A DNA stretch of 64,000 nt, from the NCBI GenBank assembly GCA_036936605.1, contig JAUPFV010000004.1, forward strand, positions 286,296,009 to 286,360,008, given 5' to 3'. Below are positions 22,991 to 33,727 of the stretch, piece by piece. Both the position numbers and the translations under genes were made by a program. The DNA comes from Limnanthes douglasii subsp. nivea. Its lineage: Eukaryota; Streptophyta; Magnoliopsida; Brassicales; Limnanthaceae. The notes beneath the pieces are model-generated. The model did no database searches, had not been told where the DNA came from, and saw only the letters and a program-made list of their open reading frames with translations. The first letter of the stretch is position 1. Each line of letters starts with the position of its first letter.

Positions 22991-25675
22991 GGGATACCCT
23001 CGGATTTGGAAGAAAGGGTTAACGATCCGAGGGAAACCCCGGGGTCTTTAACGGTGAGCGAAAAGATAGAGGAGTTTAGTTTTTTAGAAGGAAAGGTACT
23101 TCGAATTGGAACTTTATTGACCCATTTTCTTCGTCAATAATTGCTAGATTTTTAATCCCAAATTTTGGATGTCTTCGCTTGGAAGACAGAAGATGTAACA
23201 TGAGTTCCCATTAAGGTAATTCGTCACAACTTGGCTATAGATCCGAAGGTCAAGCCGGTTATTTAAAAAAAAGAATGTTTTCCTCGGAAAAAGCAGAAGC
23301 GATTGTTGTTGAAGTGGATCGGTTATCTAAGGTCGGACACATAAGGGAGTCGCAGTATCCTTTGTGGATGGAAAATTCGGTGGTAGTAAAAAAGAAGAAT
23401 GAGAAATGGAGAATGTGTGTGGATTTCACAGATTTGGATAGAGCTTGTCCCAACGATCCGTTTCCTGTTCCTCGAATAGATTAGTTGATTGATTCTACTT
23501 CAAGCAACAAAATTTTAACCTTTATGGATGCTTTTGCAGGATATAATCAAATTCAAATGGATCCAAAAGATCAAGAATGCACAACTTTTATAACTGATAG
23601 GGGCATGCATTCTTATAGGGTGATGCCGTTTGGATTGAAAAATGCTGGAGCTACTTATCAGATATTGATGAATAAAGTTTTTGCTACACAAATCGGAAGA
23701 AATATGGACGTATATATAGATGATATGGTAGTAAAAAGCTCAAAGGATGAAGTGCATCTTGATGATATAGAGGAAGTTTTTTTTGAATTTAAGGGCAATG
23801 AGGTTGAAATTAAATCTTCAAAAGTGCACCTTCGGAGTTTGATCGTGAAAGTTTTTGGGTTTTGTCATCAGTGAAAAAGGAATAGAAGCTGGCCCAAAAC
23901 AATTGAAAGCTTTGATAACAATAAATTATCCTCGATCTATTAAAAAAGTGCAAATTTTGACAAGAAAGTTAGCAGCACTTCACCGATTTATTTCAAGATT
24001 TTCCGATAAATGATTTCCTTTCTTTCAAGTGTTGCGCGGATCCAGCAGGTTCGAATGAACATCAGAATGTGAAGAAGCTTTCACAAACGTCAAAAATTTA
24101 TTGTCATCACCAGAAATTTTGTCAAAGCCTCGAAATGGGGAGAAATTATTTTTGTACATCGCGGTATCATATTTTGCACTAAGTGCAGTGTTAATCAGTG
24201 AAGATTCAGGAGTTCCGAAGCTGGTGTATTACATTAGTAAAAGTTTAGTGGCAGCAGAAAAGAGATATATGAAATTAGAAAAATTAGCATTAGCGTTGGT
24301 GATTGTTGTTAGGAAGATGCGTCCATATTTTCAAGCTCATATTATTGAAGTCCGAATTTCATTCCCCTTGAAAAATGTTTTACAACGACCTGATATTTCG
24401 AAGAGAATGACCAAATGGTCAGTGGAGTTTGGGGACTATGGTATTTTATTTACACCTCGAACATCAATAAAGGCGCAAACACTGCCAATTGTTTTTGTTG
24501 AATTCCACTCAAGCCGATTGGATGAGGAAGAAAGTAAAGAAGTCATACTTGTTGATTTGAGGTGGGTTGTTCAAACAGATGGAAGATCTAGTGTTTCAGG
24601 GTGCAATGCTTGGGTTCAGTTAATAGCTCCAACAGGAGAGATAATGGTTCAATCTATTAAATTTGGTTTTCATGCTTCGAACAATAAAACTGAATACAAA
24701 GCTGCTTTGGCAGGTTTAAGATTGGCAAAAATTTGTGGGGCAACTTCAATATGCTTGGAAACGGATTCTCAGTTGTTAGCAAATCAGGTATCTGGATTTT
24801 CCGAAGCAAGAAATGATCGTTTGATTTTATATCTTCGGGAACTTCAGAATTTAATGCTTCTGTTTGACAATGTTGTTGTGGAATGTATTGGTTGAAATAA
24901 TAACATGGTTGCTGATTCTTTAGCAAATATCACTTACAAGGAAGAACATCCTTGGATTTTGTTACAAAAAAATCCTTTAATTGCTACTCAATCTAGCCAA
25001 CGTGAATGTATAGAAGAATTTTTTACGACTGGTGAAATCCGAGGTGATTGGCGATCATATATCCTTAGTTTTTTTACTCAAGGAATACTACCAGATGATT
25101 CACAGTTGGCCAAAAAGTTGAGAAGTAAAGCATTTGAATATATAGTAGTGGATGGAATATTGTATAAAAAGGTATTGCGCAGGTCATTGTTACGATGTTT
25201 AAGCAAACATTAATCACAAGAGGTATTATCAGAATTACATGATGGTGAAAGGTCAGCTCATTGCGGGTTCAAAGCTCTATCACGTCGAGTTTTACTGGCA
25301 GGGTTCTATTGGCCTACGATCATGAACGATGCTAAGAATTTGGTTCGAAGTTGTGATACTTGTCCGAGATTTGTCAATGCTATTCACAGACCAGTAGTAC
25401 CGCTTATGTCTATATCTGAGGCAATACCATTTGATAGATGGGGGATTGATCTGGTGGGACCTTTGTCGATGGCTTCTGAAGGAAAACAGATGATAATTGT
25501 AGCGGTTGATTATTTTACAAAGTGGGCAGAGGCAGAACCGCTATCAGGGACAAAAGCAAAGGATGTCATCAAATTTATTGTGAACAACATCTGTTGTCGT
25601 TTTAAAGTTCCTCGGAGGATTACAACAGATAATATCCCTCAGTTTAATAGCAGGGAGATGGCTTTATTTTTTTAA
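22982..25675 (+). pseudogene. E4 pol, truncated and broken
   Basis: After the UAG comes the spacer (NDPRETPG) shared with E2 and E3. RT follows with KWRMCVDFTDLDRACPNDPFP and the intact YIDDM (near 23720). The degenerate first RNase H has FLYIAVSYFALSAVL and KWSVEFGDYG. The second RNase H has VQTDGRSS and NKTEYKAALAGLRLAKICGA. Integrase starts with AHCGFKAL, CDTC and DRWGIDLVGPL, and breaks off after NIPQFNSREM. Stops or frameshifts occur near 23485, 23875, 24010, 24895 and 25213. Confidence 0.92.
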
Positions 25676-26499
25676 AGTGGACCAAAAGCAAAATCATGTG
25701 GGTTTTAGGGTCTAAAACGGAGAATATCATACTAGTGTTAGATCAAATTATTCATATTTATATACGAAAACAGAATATGCGGTACCCATATTTTGAACAA
25801 ATGGTATCAGAGCTCCAAACCCACACAGGGAACCGATGTGAATAAAATTCTCGGCATATGTCGAACATATGAATCAGCAGCGATGCTCAAGGTGAATGAT
25901 CAACTCTAGAGATCCTAGTTCAGAGTGCTTGTGGCTCATCAAATGACATGACTTGATTGGAGTGTATCAAGACGGTAGTACTTAATTGGAGTGACACTTA
26001 TGAACAAGACTAGGGGTTGCAAATGGTTCAGGAACCGCGGTTCAAAGCTGACAATCTTATGAACTGGCGGTTTAACTGCGCAACTGGCCCATTAGGACTG
26101 CAAACCGGCAGGACCGCAAACCATTAGGACCGCATAAGGAGTAAACCGGCAGGACCGCAAACCGACAGGACCCCAAACCGGCAGGACCGCAAACCATTAG
26201 GACTGCAAACCGCCAGGAATGCGAAACCACGGTTTATTTGTAAATATTATAAATGTTTTATTTATTTTATAACCAAAATGTTATTTAAAAAAATATTGAG
26301 ATATTGCATATTATTATAAAATTATTATTACATTTTGGTTAGTATTAATTTGTTTTGGTTATTAATATTTTAAGTGTTGTAATTATTATATAGTCCAAAA
26401 TTTTAAATATTACTTATGTTATTATCACATTTTGAATATTATTATTATGTTTCTAGATCTAATATTAGTAGTGTTGATATTACAAACCAAAACTATATC

Positions 26500-26830
26500 T
26501 TATCATGTTAAAATATTACAAATTCTATGGTTATAATTTTAATATTACATTTTGAATTTTATTATTGTGATTTGGTTTTAAATATTATAAGTTTTATTTA
26601 TTATTTTTTAAATCAAAATCATATTTTATCATGCAAAAATATTACAAGTTATATTGTTATAATTTTAATATTACATTTTGAATATTATTATTGTGATTTG
26701 GTTTTAAATATTACAAATGTTATTTATTATTTTTTAAACCAAAATCATATTTTATCATGGTAAAAGATTACAAGTTATATTGTTATAATTTTAATATTAA
26801 ATTTTGAATTTTATTATTGTAATTTTAATA
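26500..26830 (+). repeat. 126-bp tandem repeats inside the hAT element
   Basis: A unit containing ATTACATTTTGAAT, TTTGGTTTTAAATATTA and AATCATATTTTATCATG is present in two full copies and at least one partial copy. The short open frame over it only mirrors the repeat. Confidence 0.8.
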
Positions 26831-27324
26831 ATGATTATAAAATTATATTACATTTTGGTTAGTATTAATTTGTTTTGGTTATCACAAACATCATTCATAA
26901 CAAGTGAAAATTAGCGGATTGGTGAGTATTAGTAAGTCTACGATATATAGGCATTTTAAGACTTAAAACAACATTTTTTTAAATATGCAATAAAATACTA
27001 ATCGAAACTAATTAATATCGTAAATAATAAAAACTAAATTTAGACTAATACCAACTAATATCAACTAATAACAAGCAATAACAACTAACAACAACTAATA
27101 AAATAAGAATTAAAAGAACTAATTTAAATTACTATAACAATTAAATAACTTGATAAATTATACGAAGCTCTTAATTGAGCTATTATAATGTTATCCCAAC
27201 GTTATTTAAGTGTTTTTATCAAATAAAAACAATTTGCGAAAAAAAAATCAAACAATTCCGAAAGTAGGACTACAATATGTAAAATAAGAAATTTGAGTTT
27301 TCTAGAATATTTATGAGTTTGGAT

Positions 27325-27496
27325 TTGGAGGAGACCCAAAAAAAATTAAAAAAAACGAAAAAAAAAATTCCGGACCATCCGGAAAAATCTCCGGACGCCC
27401 GGACTGAAAATTCGAGCCATCCGGACAAATGTCCGCATGGCCCGGACTTTTGAGTTTTGACTTTTTTTTTAGATTTTTTTTAATTTTTTTTAACAA
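27325..27496. repeat. A-run/T-run inverted repeat enclosing CCGGA clusters
   Basis: Interrupted A-runs on the left (about 27335-27368) mirror interrupted T-runs on the right (about 27461-27495). Between them lie several CCGGA or TCCGG motifs, a GC island in an AT-rich element. The whole can fold as a long hairpin with a branched loop. Confidence 0.6.
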
Positions 27497-29093
27497 CTAT
27501 GTTTCGAGAAGTGTTTGTTTTGCTTTTTTCATTAGATATAATTTAAATCACTTTCACTTTCAATTTTTATTTTGTTATTTACAAGTAATTTAAGTTTATG
27601 CATATAATTATACAATTCTAAATTTTTTAAATTTAAACTTCTAATATTGAATAGTTCGAAATTACAATATAATTCATCTAACCATAAACACTTCAAGCTT
27701 GAAAGAATTTAAAGAATCACCTAATAATTTAAAATTAGAATACAATTATATGTCTAATAGGTATATATTATTTAATATGTACCTAATATTAGATATAACA
27801 TCTTAAATACAAATAATACATAAATCATTTTACAATTACATTGTTTACGATATCATGTTTAAGAATCAAATTTTTATTTTTATATTTTTACAAATATTGA
27901 AAGTTGTAATCAAAATACAGTTAGATGTATATATTTTATTTAATATCTACTTAATATTAAATAAAATATCTTAAATACATAAATATAATCAAACATATCA
28001 AAATCAAATTACAATTATTTTTTTAGAATGTAATTGCTTGATTATAAAATTTCGATAAAAATGATAACATATTTAAATTAAAATACATGAAATAGCATAA
28101 TTAACTCATTTATATGGTACATATCTCAATTATTGAAATTAGATTCAATTAACACTTACAAATTAATTTTATATAACATTATAAAATATTTTGATAAATG
28201 GTTCCTGGTTTGTCTGGTGGTTTGAACTGGCGGTTTAATTGCGAAACTGACCCATTAGGACTGCAAACCGGCAGGACCGCAAACCGGCAGGATCGCATAA
28301 GGAGCAAACCGGCAGGACCGCAAACCGGCAGGACCGCAACCCGCCAGGACCGCAAACCGTGGTTCTGATTTAAACGGTTCCGATGGTTCGCGGTTCAAAC
28401 CGTTTGACACCCCTAAACAAGACAATATGATCTAATATGAGGTAAGCAAATATATCTGTTGTAATGCTCTATGGGGAAGCAACCTGATAAGAGTAGGCGG
28501 ATGAAAAATAAATTGAAAGGAGGCTAAGTGGTACCGTGTTCGAGAAGAGGATTTGTTAAGGTGACGACCAAAGTCCCACATCCCAAATCGGTTAACCATG
28601 GAAAAAATCTCTGGTATATAAGTAATAACATATCTCAACTAATATGAGACCTTTTAGAAGTTGACAAAAATTAAAGCCATGCGGATCTTTGGTTATTCTT
28701 ATTTCTACTTCCTTCTAAAATTGGAATATACGGTATTCGTATTCCAAAAATATTTAAGGTTAATATAACATGATGTTGTGTTTGTGTAAAAAAATGTGGA
28801 AGGGAAGATATGAGGTTACAATATAGGTTTAAAAAAAATATGATATTATACTTCTAAAGTTGTCTTTGAGGTTAGGAATCATTGCATATAAAGAATGAGA
28901 TGAGTGTTCTTTCAACTTTCAATATAAAAAAATAAAACAATTATTTTTTAATAAAAAAATCTAAAAATATATATTTTATCCTTAATTTTTTATTTAATTC
29001 TACATGCGGAAGGTCAATGAAACTATTGACTAAACTAAGAGATCTTAACTCTCCAAAACAATCAATAAAACAGCAAATCATAACAAAACCTCA

Positions 29094-29312
29094 AATGCCC
29101 CCCAAGGGGTAGCCGAGTTGGTAGAGTATGGCATTCTTATAACCAAAAGGTCATGAGTTCGAGTCCCTCTACATACACTTTCTCGGCTGAGCCTGTCACT
29201 TTATGTGGTTTACCTTCTGACGTTGGATAGTCAGACTGAGGGTTTACCCTGTGCGCACTCATTGCACTCTGAGTAGCGGCTGCGGGTTCCCTCTGAAAAA
29301 ATAAAAAAAATA
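29094..29312 (+). mobile_element. tRNA-derived SINE
   Basis: About 219 bp bounded by a perfect 14-bp duplication ATAACAAAACCTCA (29080-29093 and 29313-29326). It begins with a tRNA-like head holding box A (TAGCCGAGTTGG) and box B (AGTTCGAGTCC), followed by a non-tRNA body and an A-rich tail. Copy A lacks it, so it came in after the duplication. It has no coding capacity and would rely on LINE machinery. Confidence 0.9.
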
Positions 29313-29381
29313 ATAACAAAACCTCAGTCAGCCATGAACCCTACGCTTTGAGAATATAGTAGTTTGCAAAACAAACATGGA

Positions 29382-29452
29382 GCACCAGTGGTCTAGTGGT
29401 AGAATAGTACCCTGCCACGGTACAGACCCGGGTTCGATTCCCGGCTGGTGCA
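29382..29452 (+). tRNA. tRNA-Gly (anticodon GCC)
   Basis: The 71-nt sequence folds as a complete cloverleaf: acceptor GCACCAG pairs with CTGGTGC, followed by discriminator A. Box A (TGGTCTAGTGG) and box B (GGTTCGATTCC) are standard, and the anticodon loop CTGCCAC gives GCC. No T-run directly follows the tRNA; the first one is at 29546, beyond a C/D snoRNA, so the two RNAs are probably made as one Pol III transcript. Copy A at 7050 has lost four acceptor bases. Confidence 0.95.
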
Positions 29453-29535
29453 ATGCTATGATGATATCTGCGCATCGGCAATAGAGGTCTTATTGCTTTA
29501 CATCCGTAGACGATGAAACTTGCGTACCTGAGCAT
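29453..29535 (+). ncRNA. C/D-box snoRNA in a tRNA-Gly dicistron (snoR43-like position)
   Basis: Directly after the tRNA, ATGCT pairs with AGCAT as a closing stem. Inside it lie box C (ATGATGA, 29458-29464), a C'-like GATGA near 29510 and box D (CTGA, 29528-29531). The candidate guide upstream of box D contains AACTTGCGTAC. In Arabidopsis and rice, tRNA-Gly genes are known to be joined to a C/D snoRNA of the snoR43 type and separated by RNase Z. The arrangement here matches that, but I infer the name from layout, not from a sequence comparison. Confidence 0.75.
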
Positions 29536-29545
29536 CCCACCTCCA

Positions 29546-29550
29546 TTTTT
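29546..29550 (+). terminator. Pol III terminator of the tRNA-snoRNA unit
   Basis: TTTTT is the first T-run after the tRNA and lies 11 bases beyond the snoRNA stem, consistent with a dicistronic Pol III transcript. Confidence 0.65.
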
Positions 29551-30004
29551 AGTGGTTGTGCTTTTCATTATCTTATTCTGAAACTTTAGTTTTGGTGATT
29601 TAACTATTCTACATATAGACAATGTAGTCAATTATCTGACAACATATATACAAACCACAAAAGCAATGAATACACCCAAAAGTTGCAAAAATAAGTCGTG
29701 AGATTCTTTAAAAGCATTATTTTGTAGGATATCAATGCAAAACGAAATGATATTAATGCTTAAGGAGGAGAGAATGTCAATTTGGTACATATATCATATA
29801 CATTGGACTTTTCTACTAATATAGTGGTTAACCAATCATAATACGAAAGCATTCACGAAGATAACATGAACTTCCAATGAAAAATTGTTCGGAGAAAATG
29901 TAAATATACTATAATCTGACCGAACCAATTGTTCGGAGATAATGCAAATACTATAATCGTCTAGAACTCTGGAAGGAGAGGTCCGTTAGCAATTTTATAT
30001 ACAT

Positions 30005-30500
30005 ATGGTTGGACCAATTCGGAGCATCACTTGGATAAATTACGCAATATTATGCTCAGTTTCAGTTCTAACAATACTATGGTTTCAGAATTTTTTCCAT
30101 AATATTTTGATGCAACACGCTGACTTGATCCGTCTAATGTTTTTTAAAGCTATTTTAAATGGGCTACATCATGATTATGTCCCACAAGAATGTCAAAATA
30201 TTATGAAATTGTGTCCAACGATTGTGGAAAAAATAAGCAATCTTGAAGGTTGTACTGAAAACATCATCATTGCAGCGTTTATGAGAAGATTATTAGACGA
30301 TATTCTACTGAAAACATCATTATTGCAGCGTTTATGAGAAGATTATTAGACGATATTCTACTGAAAACATCATCATTGCAGTGTTTATGAGAAGATTATT
30401 AGACGTTATTCGACTTCTTGAAGACTTAACTAAGTGTGCAATAGAAATAAAATGAGAGTTATTACCTTGTGTGATGATGTTCATTAAGGCTGAATAAAAT
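30005..30500 (+). pseudogene. Unknown ORF remnant, copy B
   Basis: Homologous to 18100-18501. The helical stretch (DLIRLMFFKAILNGLHHDY, CQNIMKLCPTIVEKISN) is open through the position where copy A has TAA. The frame is then lost in a 53-bp triplication, and further stops follow. Product unknown; it may be a captured host gene piece. Confidence 0.5.
30257..30415 (+). repeat. 53-bp unit present three times
   Basis: CTGAAAACATCATC(A/T)TTGCAG begins each unit. Copy A has a single one, so the expansion happened after the segment was duplicated. 53 is not a multiple of three, so it shifts the frame. Confidence 0.9.
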
Positions 30501-31639
30501 AAGAAAAATGGTATTGTCCCTCCAAAATTAAGTGAAGCGCGAACAAGTAAAACAAACTAAAGACGGATATTATCGACCATAGAGTTCATACAGATAAAAA
30601 CCGAATAACCTACTTTCATAGTAACAAGATAAAAAAAAGAAAAAAAAGAAAAAAAAAGATATTTACTATATAATCCTATAATATTTTCACCATCTACCAC
30701 AAAACCAAACACAAAGTAAACTAAAAGAGGTCGAGAGGGATGAAGGCTCCGATCAACGAACGATCAAAATGATTCTATTGTGTTTATCAAAACGCTTATG
30801 GTCATAAAACAAATAAATATTATCAATTGTAAGACGAGATTCATAGGCTAGTTGAAAACATAATGCCGATGAAGTTTTTGGAAGATAATAAGAAAGAGAA
30901 AAAAACAAAAGAGATACAAATTTTTATGAAATACGTAGTTAAATTGCACCATTTCTTGAAGATATTCAATGCGTCTTTTTTAGATAGAGGGCTTTGATGA
31001 ATCTTTATGAAGACATGTTTGAAGCTCTAGAAATATCGAACCTGCTTTTGATTGAGAATTTTGTTTGTTTCATATTATTTTTTTCAGTTGATTAGTTGAT
31101 TTTTATCGGGAGCTTTTATTGTTTTCTTTCGATTGAGTAATTGAATTTTAATTGGCGATTTTATTTTCTTGCTTTTGATTGGGTAATTTAATTTTGATTG
31201 AGAATTTAACTTTCGATTACGACTTGTTTCTGATTTTGATTTTGATTTGATGTTGGTGGATTGTCTGATTCTATTCGTTTATCGTTTGTGGATTATTATC
31301 ACAAATATGACACGAACAAGTTACTCTCCACAATATATTAATACCAATTTAATAGGGACAATTTTTAATATTGGATCTTTATTATAAAAAAATTTACTCG
31401 TGGTAAGCATATGTGAGGATATATTTGAGGTACAAAACTTCCACTTAGTGATAAAACTAATGTTAAAAACTATGCTATGTTGCTTGATACATGAAGAAAC
31501 TGATAACACTAATATAATCACTTGGAAATAACTTTATAACTCATTCAATTGGTACTCAATTGTTAAGTATGAAACAACAAAAGAGGTTTGAGATCATGTG
31601 GTACGGTTGTATAGTCAATCCAACGTTTCTAAGTAATAC
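30501..31639. other. Non-coding part of copy B
   Basis: AT-rich sequence matching about 18502-19639 in copy A. It includes a TTGATT/TCGATT-rich stretch near 31080-31230. No gene is recognised. Confidence 0.6.
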
Positions 31640-32147
31640 GGGTTAAAGTAAGGTTGGAAAATGGTCGGATTATCTACAAGAATTTTTACGGGCTTAAAGA
31701 ACCATTTCCAGTACTATAACACAAGAATCACCGTTTGAGCTGGTTTCTGATATGGATGTAGTGGTTTCGTCCGAGATAATCTTCCCCTCGTATAGGCCCA
31801 TCGAATATTATGAGGAGACAAATGATAAAGGAAAGCGCACAGAGTTAGACTTAATAGAAGAAAAAATAAGAATGACACAACTGAACTTTATACACTATCA
31901 GACTTTGATGAAAAGTCGATACATTTCAAAGGTTATGAGACGAGAATTCAAACAATATGACAGGGTGTTGCGGAAGGTATTCCTTCATACTTAAGAAAAA
32001 CTTCTTGGCAAGTTAGGTCCCAATTGGGAAGGCCCATATACGGTAATGAAGAAAGTCAAGTCGGGAATATATCGACTCAAAGATAAGGAATGAAGAAATC
32101 TTTTTCACCTCTGGAATATGGAGCATCTCAAATTATATTTAGAATGA
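31640..32147 (+). pseudogene. Integrase C-terminal remnant, copy B (start of E5 right half)
   Basis: Reads WSDYLQEF, ITQESPFELV, ELDLIEEKIR, HYQTLMKSRY, RREFKQYDRVLRKVFLHT and the end HLKLYLE with a stop at 32145-32147. Stops occur within it. Removing E3, it continues at 53047 into tandem repeats and a decayed aORF, the normal order for a Tat element. Confidence 0.9.
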
Positions 32148-32164
32148 GTATGTAAAGTTGTAAA

Positions 32165-32617
32165 TTGTGTGGATAATAATCGCCTGAGGGTAGGCTGGTA
32201 ATTTCAGTTGGTGTTTTATGGTGGTGTGTGAGTGTTTAAGTGGTGGTGTGTGGGTGTTTTAAGTGTTTAGAGAGCAGAGAGATAATTAAGCAGCTTGGTA
32301 GCAGTTAATTTTCATTTTCCTAGTTAATGCGGGTGGTTGGGTATTTATAGTGTGATGTTTGGGCCCTTATGGGATTTCGGGTCATGTTTAATGGACCCGG
32401 GTCATGTTCAAAGACCCATGAGCTCTAAGTAGGAGAGCAAGTAGCTTAGTCAAGAAGTGTTTAGGTTTTTTAGTACTTTTTCATAGTTCGAACGGTCCTA
32501 TGGTCATAGTGTTCGAAGTGATCTGTCCGGTCCATGTGACCTATCCGATCTGTCCGGTCCGGAGGCTTTGGACTGATCTGTCCCTGTCCGGGAAGCATGC
32601 TGAATTCGGACTCATCA
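32165..32617 (-). repeat. E3 3' LTR
   Basis: 453 bp ending CTCATCA, paired with 52593-53046. Its first bases read TTGTGTGG where the partner has TGGTGTGG, so the canonical TG end is mutated. Confidence 0.92.
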
Positions 32618-33017
32618 GGAGCACATTTTTTAGGTGTTTGAACAAGTATTCTTGTCAGAGACCTCAAAAACAGTCCGATATTTAGAAGTAGTTTTCAATC
32701 CGGACAGGTCTATGGGTTTATCCGGACAGATAAAGCTTCACGAATTCAAAACGGTTTTTGCCAGAGTTCGTAGGACACGTGTCGCTCTCTGATTGGTCAC
32801 TCCAGCCGTTCTTTCACCTTGAATTTCGCACCACCTTCTTTGAAAAGCAACCTCTTTAATCACAAATGGTGACATCAGCGCCGTCTTTTAATCATTGCCA
32901 AACTTTTCGAATTCTCCTAGGAATCAACTCCTCTTTTCAGATTTACTATAAATTGAAATTTACTTTCTTCTGTTTTCACTATCTCTTTCATATTTACTCT
33001 GCAAATTTACTCAGAGC
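32618..33017 (+). promoter_or_regulatory. E3 promoter region for its antisense ORF, cut off by E2
   Basis: Between the E3 3' LTR and the E2 insertion lies non-coding sequence with a TATAAAT at 32947-32953, where the aORF promoter is expected. E2 inserted just downstream (target AGAGC, 33013-33017), so the aORF starting beyond 43430 is now 10.4 kb from this promoter. No clear polypurine tract is seen beside this LTR, unlike E1 and E2. Confidence 0.55.
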
Positions 33018-33280
33018 TGGTGTGAATTAAAGTTGTCACGAGTGAATTCAGAACAGAGAGTTTACAGTGGAAAATTCAAGTAGTGAAAAGTACCTCTGAA
33101 TATTTCATAGGTCAAAATAACTCCTTCAGCCTCTTTAAATAGGCCAGGTGAGTTAGTTAGAGAAACGGTTACATATTGTCATATTTACAATTTAACCCCT
33201 AGGTTTCTACTAAAGCTTAATTAAATCCTATAATTACAGAATTTGTCATTTTAGTCCCTAAAGAATACCTTTCCTTATCA
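33018..33280 (-). repeat. E2 3' LTR
   Basis: TGGTGTG to TTATCA, 263 bp, matching 43167-43429 at every base I compared. Confidence 0.95.
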
Positions 33281-33320
33281 GTAGCCCCCCTAGTTCTTAT
33301 ACATTAATGTATAAGAACTA
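33281..33320 (-). promoter_or_regulatory. E2 polypurine tract with adjacent 30-bp palindrome
   Basis: GGGGGGCTAC on the minus strand (33281-33290) abuts the 3' LTR. Immediately beside it, 33291-33320 is a perfect palindrome whose half reads TAGTTCTTATACATT. E1 has a different but similarly placed stem. Confidence 0.75.
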
Positions 33321-33676
33321 TTAGCTCTTCGAATTCTTCTTTGGATCAGCATCATTTTACATCTTTATTAAATCCAATGAATTAGGACTCTCTTCGAATT
33401 GATGAGCAAGTGCAAACGAATTTCTCAACTGCCTCGAACTTAGCTCCTCATCGAATTTGACTTCTTGTGGAACTGCTTTGCCTTTGGTTTCCAAACATTA
33501 TTACTTCACACATAGCCTAATATCACTTCGAAATCTTTGAACCCTACTTGATGGACTGATTAGACTTCTAGTAATAGGCCCATGACATCACTAGTTCCCT
33601 TTTCGTTTCATATTCCACCCAATAACAACAGATTACTTGTTCCACACTTTCACATTCTCGACGTTACTCTTTACCC

Positions 33677-33686
33677 TATAAATACT
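33677..33686 (+). promoter_or_regulatory. TATA box of the E2 antisense ORF
   Basis: TATAAATACT is preceded by CCC and followed by a pyrimidine/ATTCATT-rich stretch, as in E1 at 8535. It sits 51 bp before the first ATG of the aORF frame (33728) and 182 bp before a second one (33859). Confidence 0.65.
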
Positions 33687-33727
33687 CAGTTATTCATTCA
33701 TTAAGAGCTTTTTAGAGAATCCACCTT

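Larger units (their letters stand above)
20143..25675 (+). mobile_element. E4: Tat-type Ty3/gypsy element, 3'-truncated
   Basis: A 5' LTR (20143-20503), a decayed PBS, gag-protease, in-frame UAG and pol up to the middle of integrase are present on the + strand. The element stops abruptly near 25660-25675 within the integrase core and continues as TRIM sequence. The tandem repeats, aORF and 3' LTR are therefore missing. The flanking pentamer GTAAA (20138-20142) would be its left target site but cannot be confirmed on the right. Confidence 0.88.
26011..28415. mobile_element. Non-autonomous hAT element, 2,405 bp
   Basis: The ends are inverted (TAGGGGTTGCAAATGG at the left; the right end reads TAGGGGTGTCAAACGG on the minus strand) and are flanked by a perfect 8-bp duplication AACAAGAC at 26003-26010 and 28416-28423. 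These are hallmarks of hAT elements. Both ends carry clustered subterminal motifs around GCAAACCGGCAGGACC (about 26085-26220 and 28255-28360), likely transposase binding sites. The interior is AT-rich with no transposase, so it depends on enzyme made elsewhere. Confidence 0.93.
25660..28755 (+). mobile_element. Second TRIM, interrupted by a hAT element
   Basis: The left LTR is cut at its 5' side (about 25673-25800). It is followed by the TGGTATCAGAGC primer site at 25802-25813, an internal part, and a right LTR at about 28552-28755. It matches the tandem TRIM at 5097-6452. The internal part is split by 26011-28415. The left junction with E4 lies in a T-run also present at the equivalent place near 5790. 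Confidence 0.75.
28552..32164 (+). repeat. Duplicated segment, copy B
   Basis: This matches copy A (6244-7416 plus 17836-20142) from the TRIM LTR through the tRNA/snoRNA locus and the unknown ORF to the integrase tail. Copy B has gained a SINE and a 53-bp triplication and has lost the piece found at 7417-7688. It ends at GTAAA, where E3 inserted. Confidence 0.9.

Noticed and set aside
26527..26763. Small ORF with an internal protein repeat in the hAT element
   Set aside because: The repeat is the translation of the 126-bp DNA tandem repeat; no transposase motif.
29099..29170. A second tRNA gene upstream of tRNA-Gly
   Set aside because: Boxes A and B are present but no acceptor stem closes, and the block has an A-rich tail and 14-bp TSD, so it is the head of a SINE.
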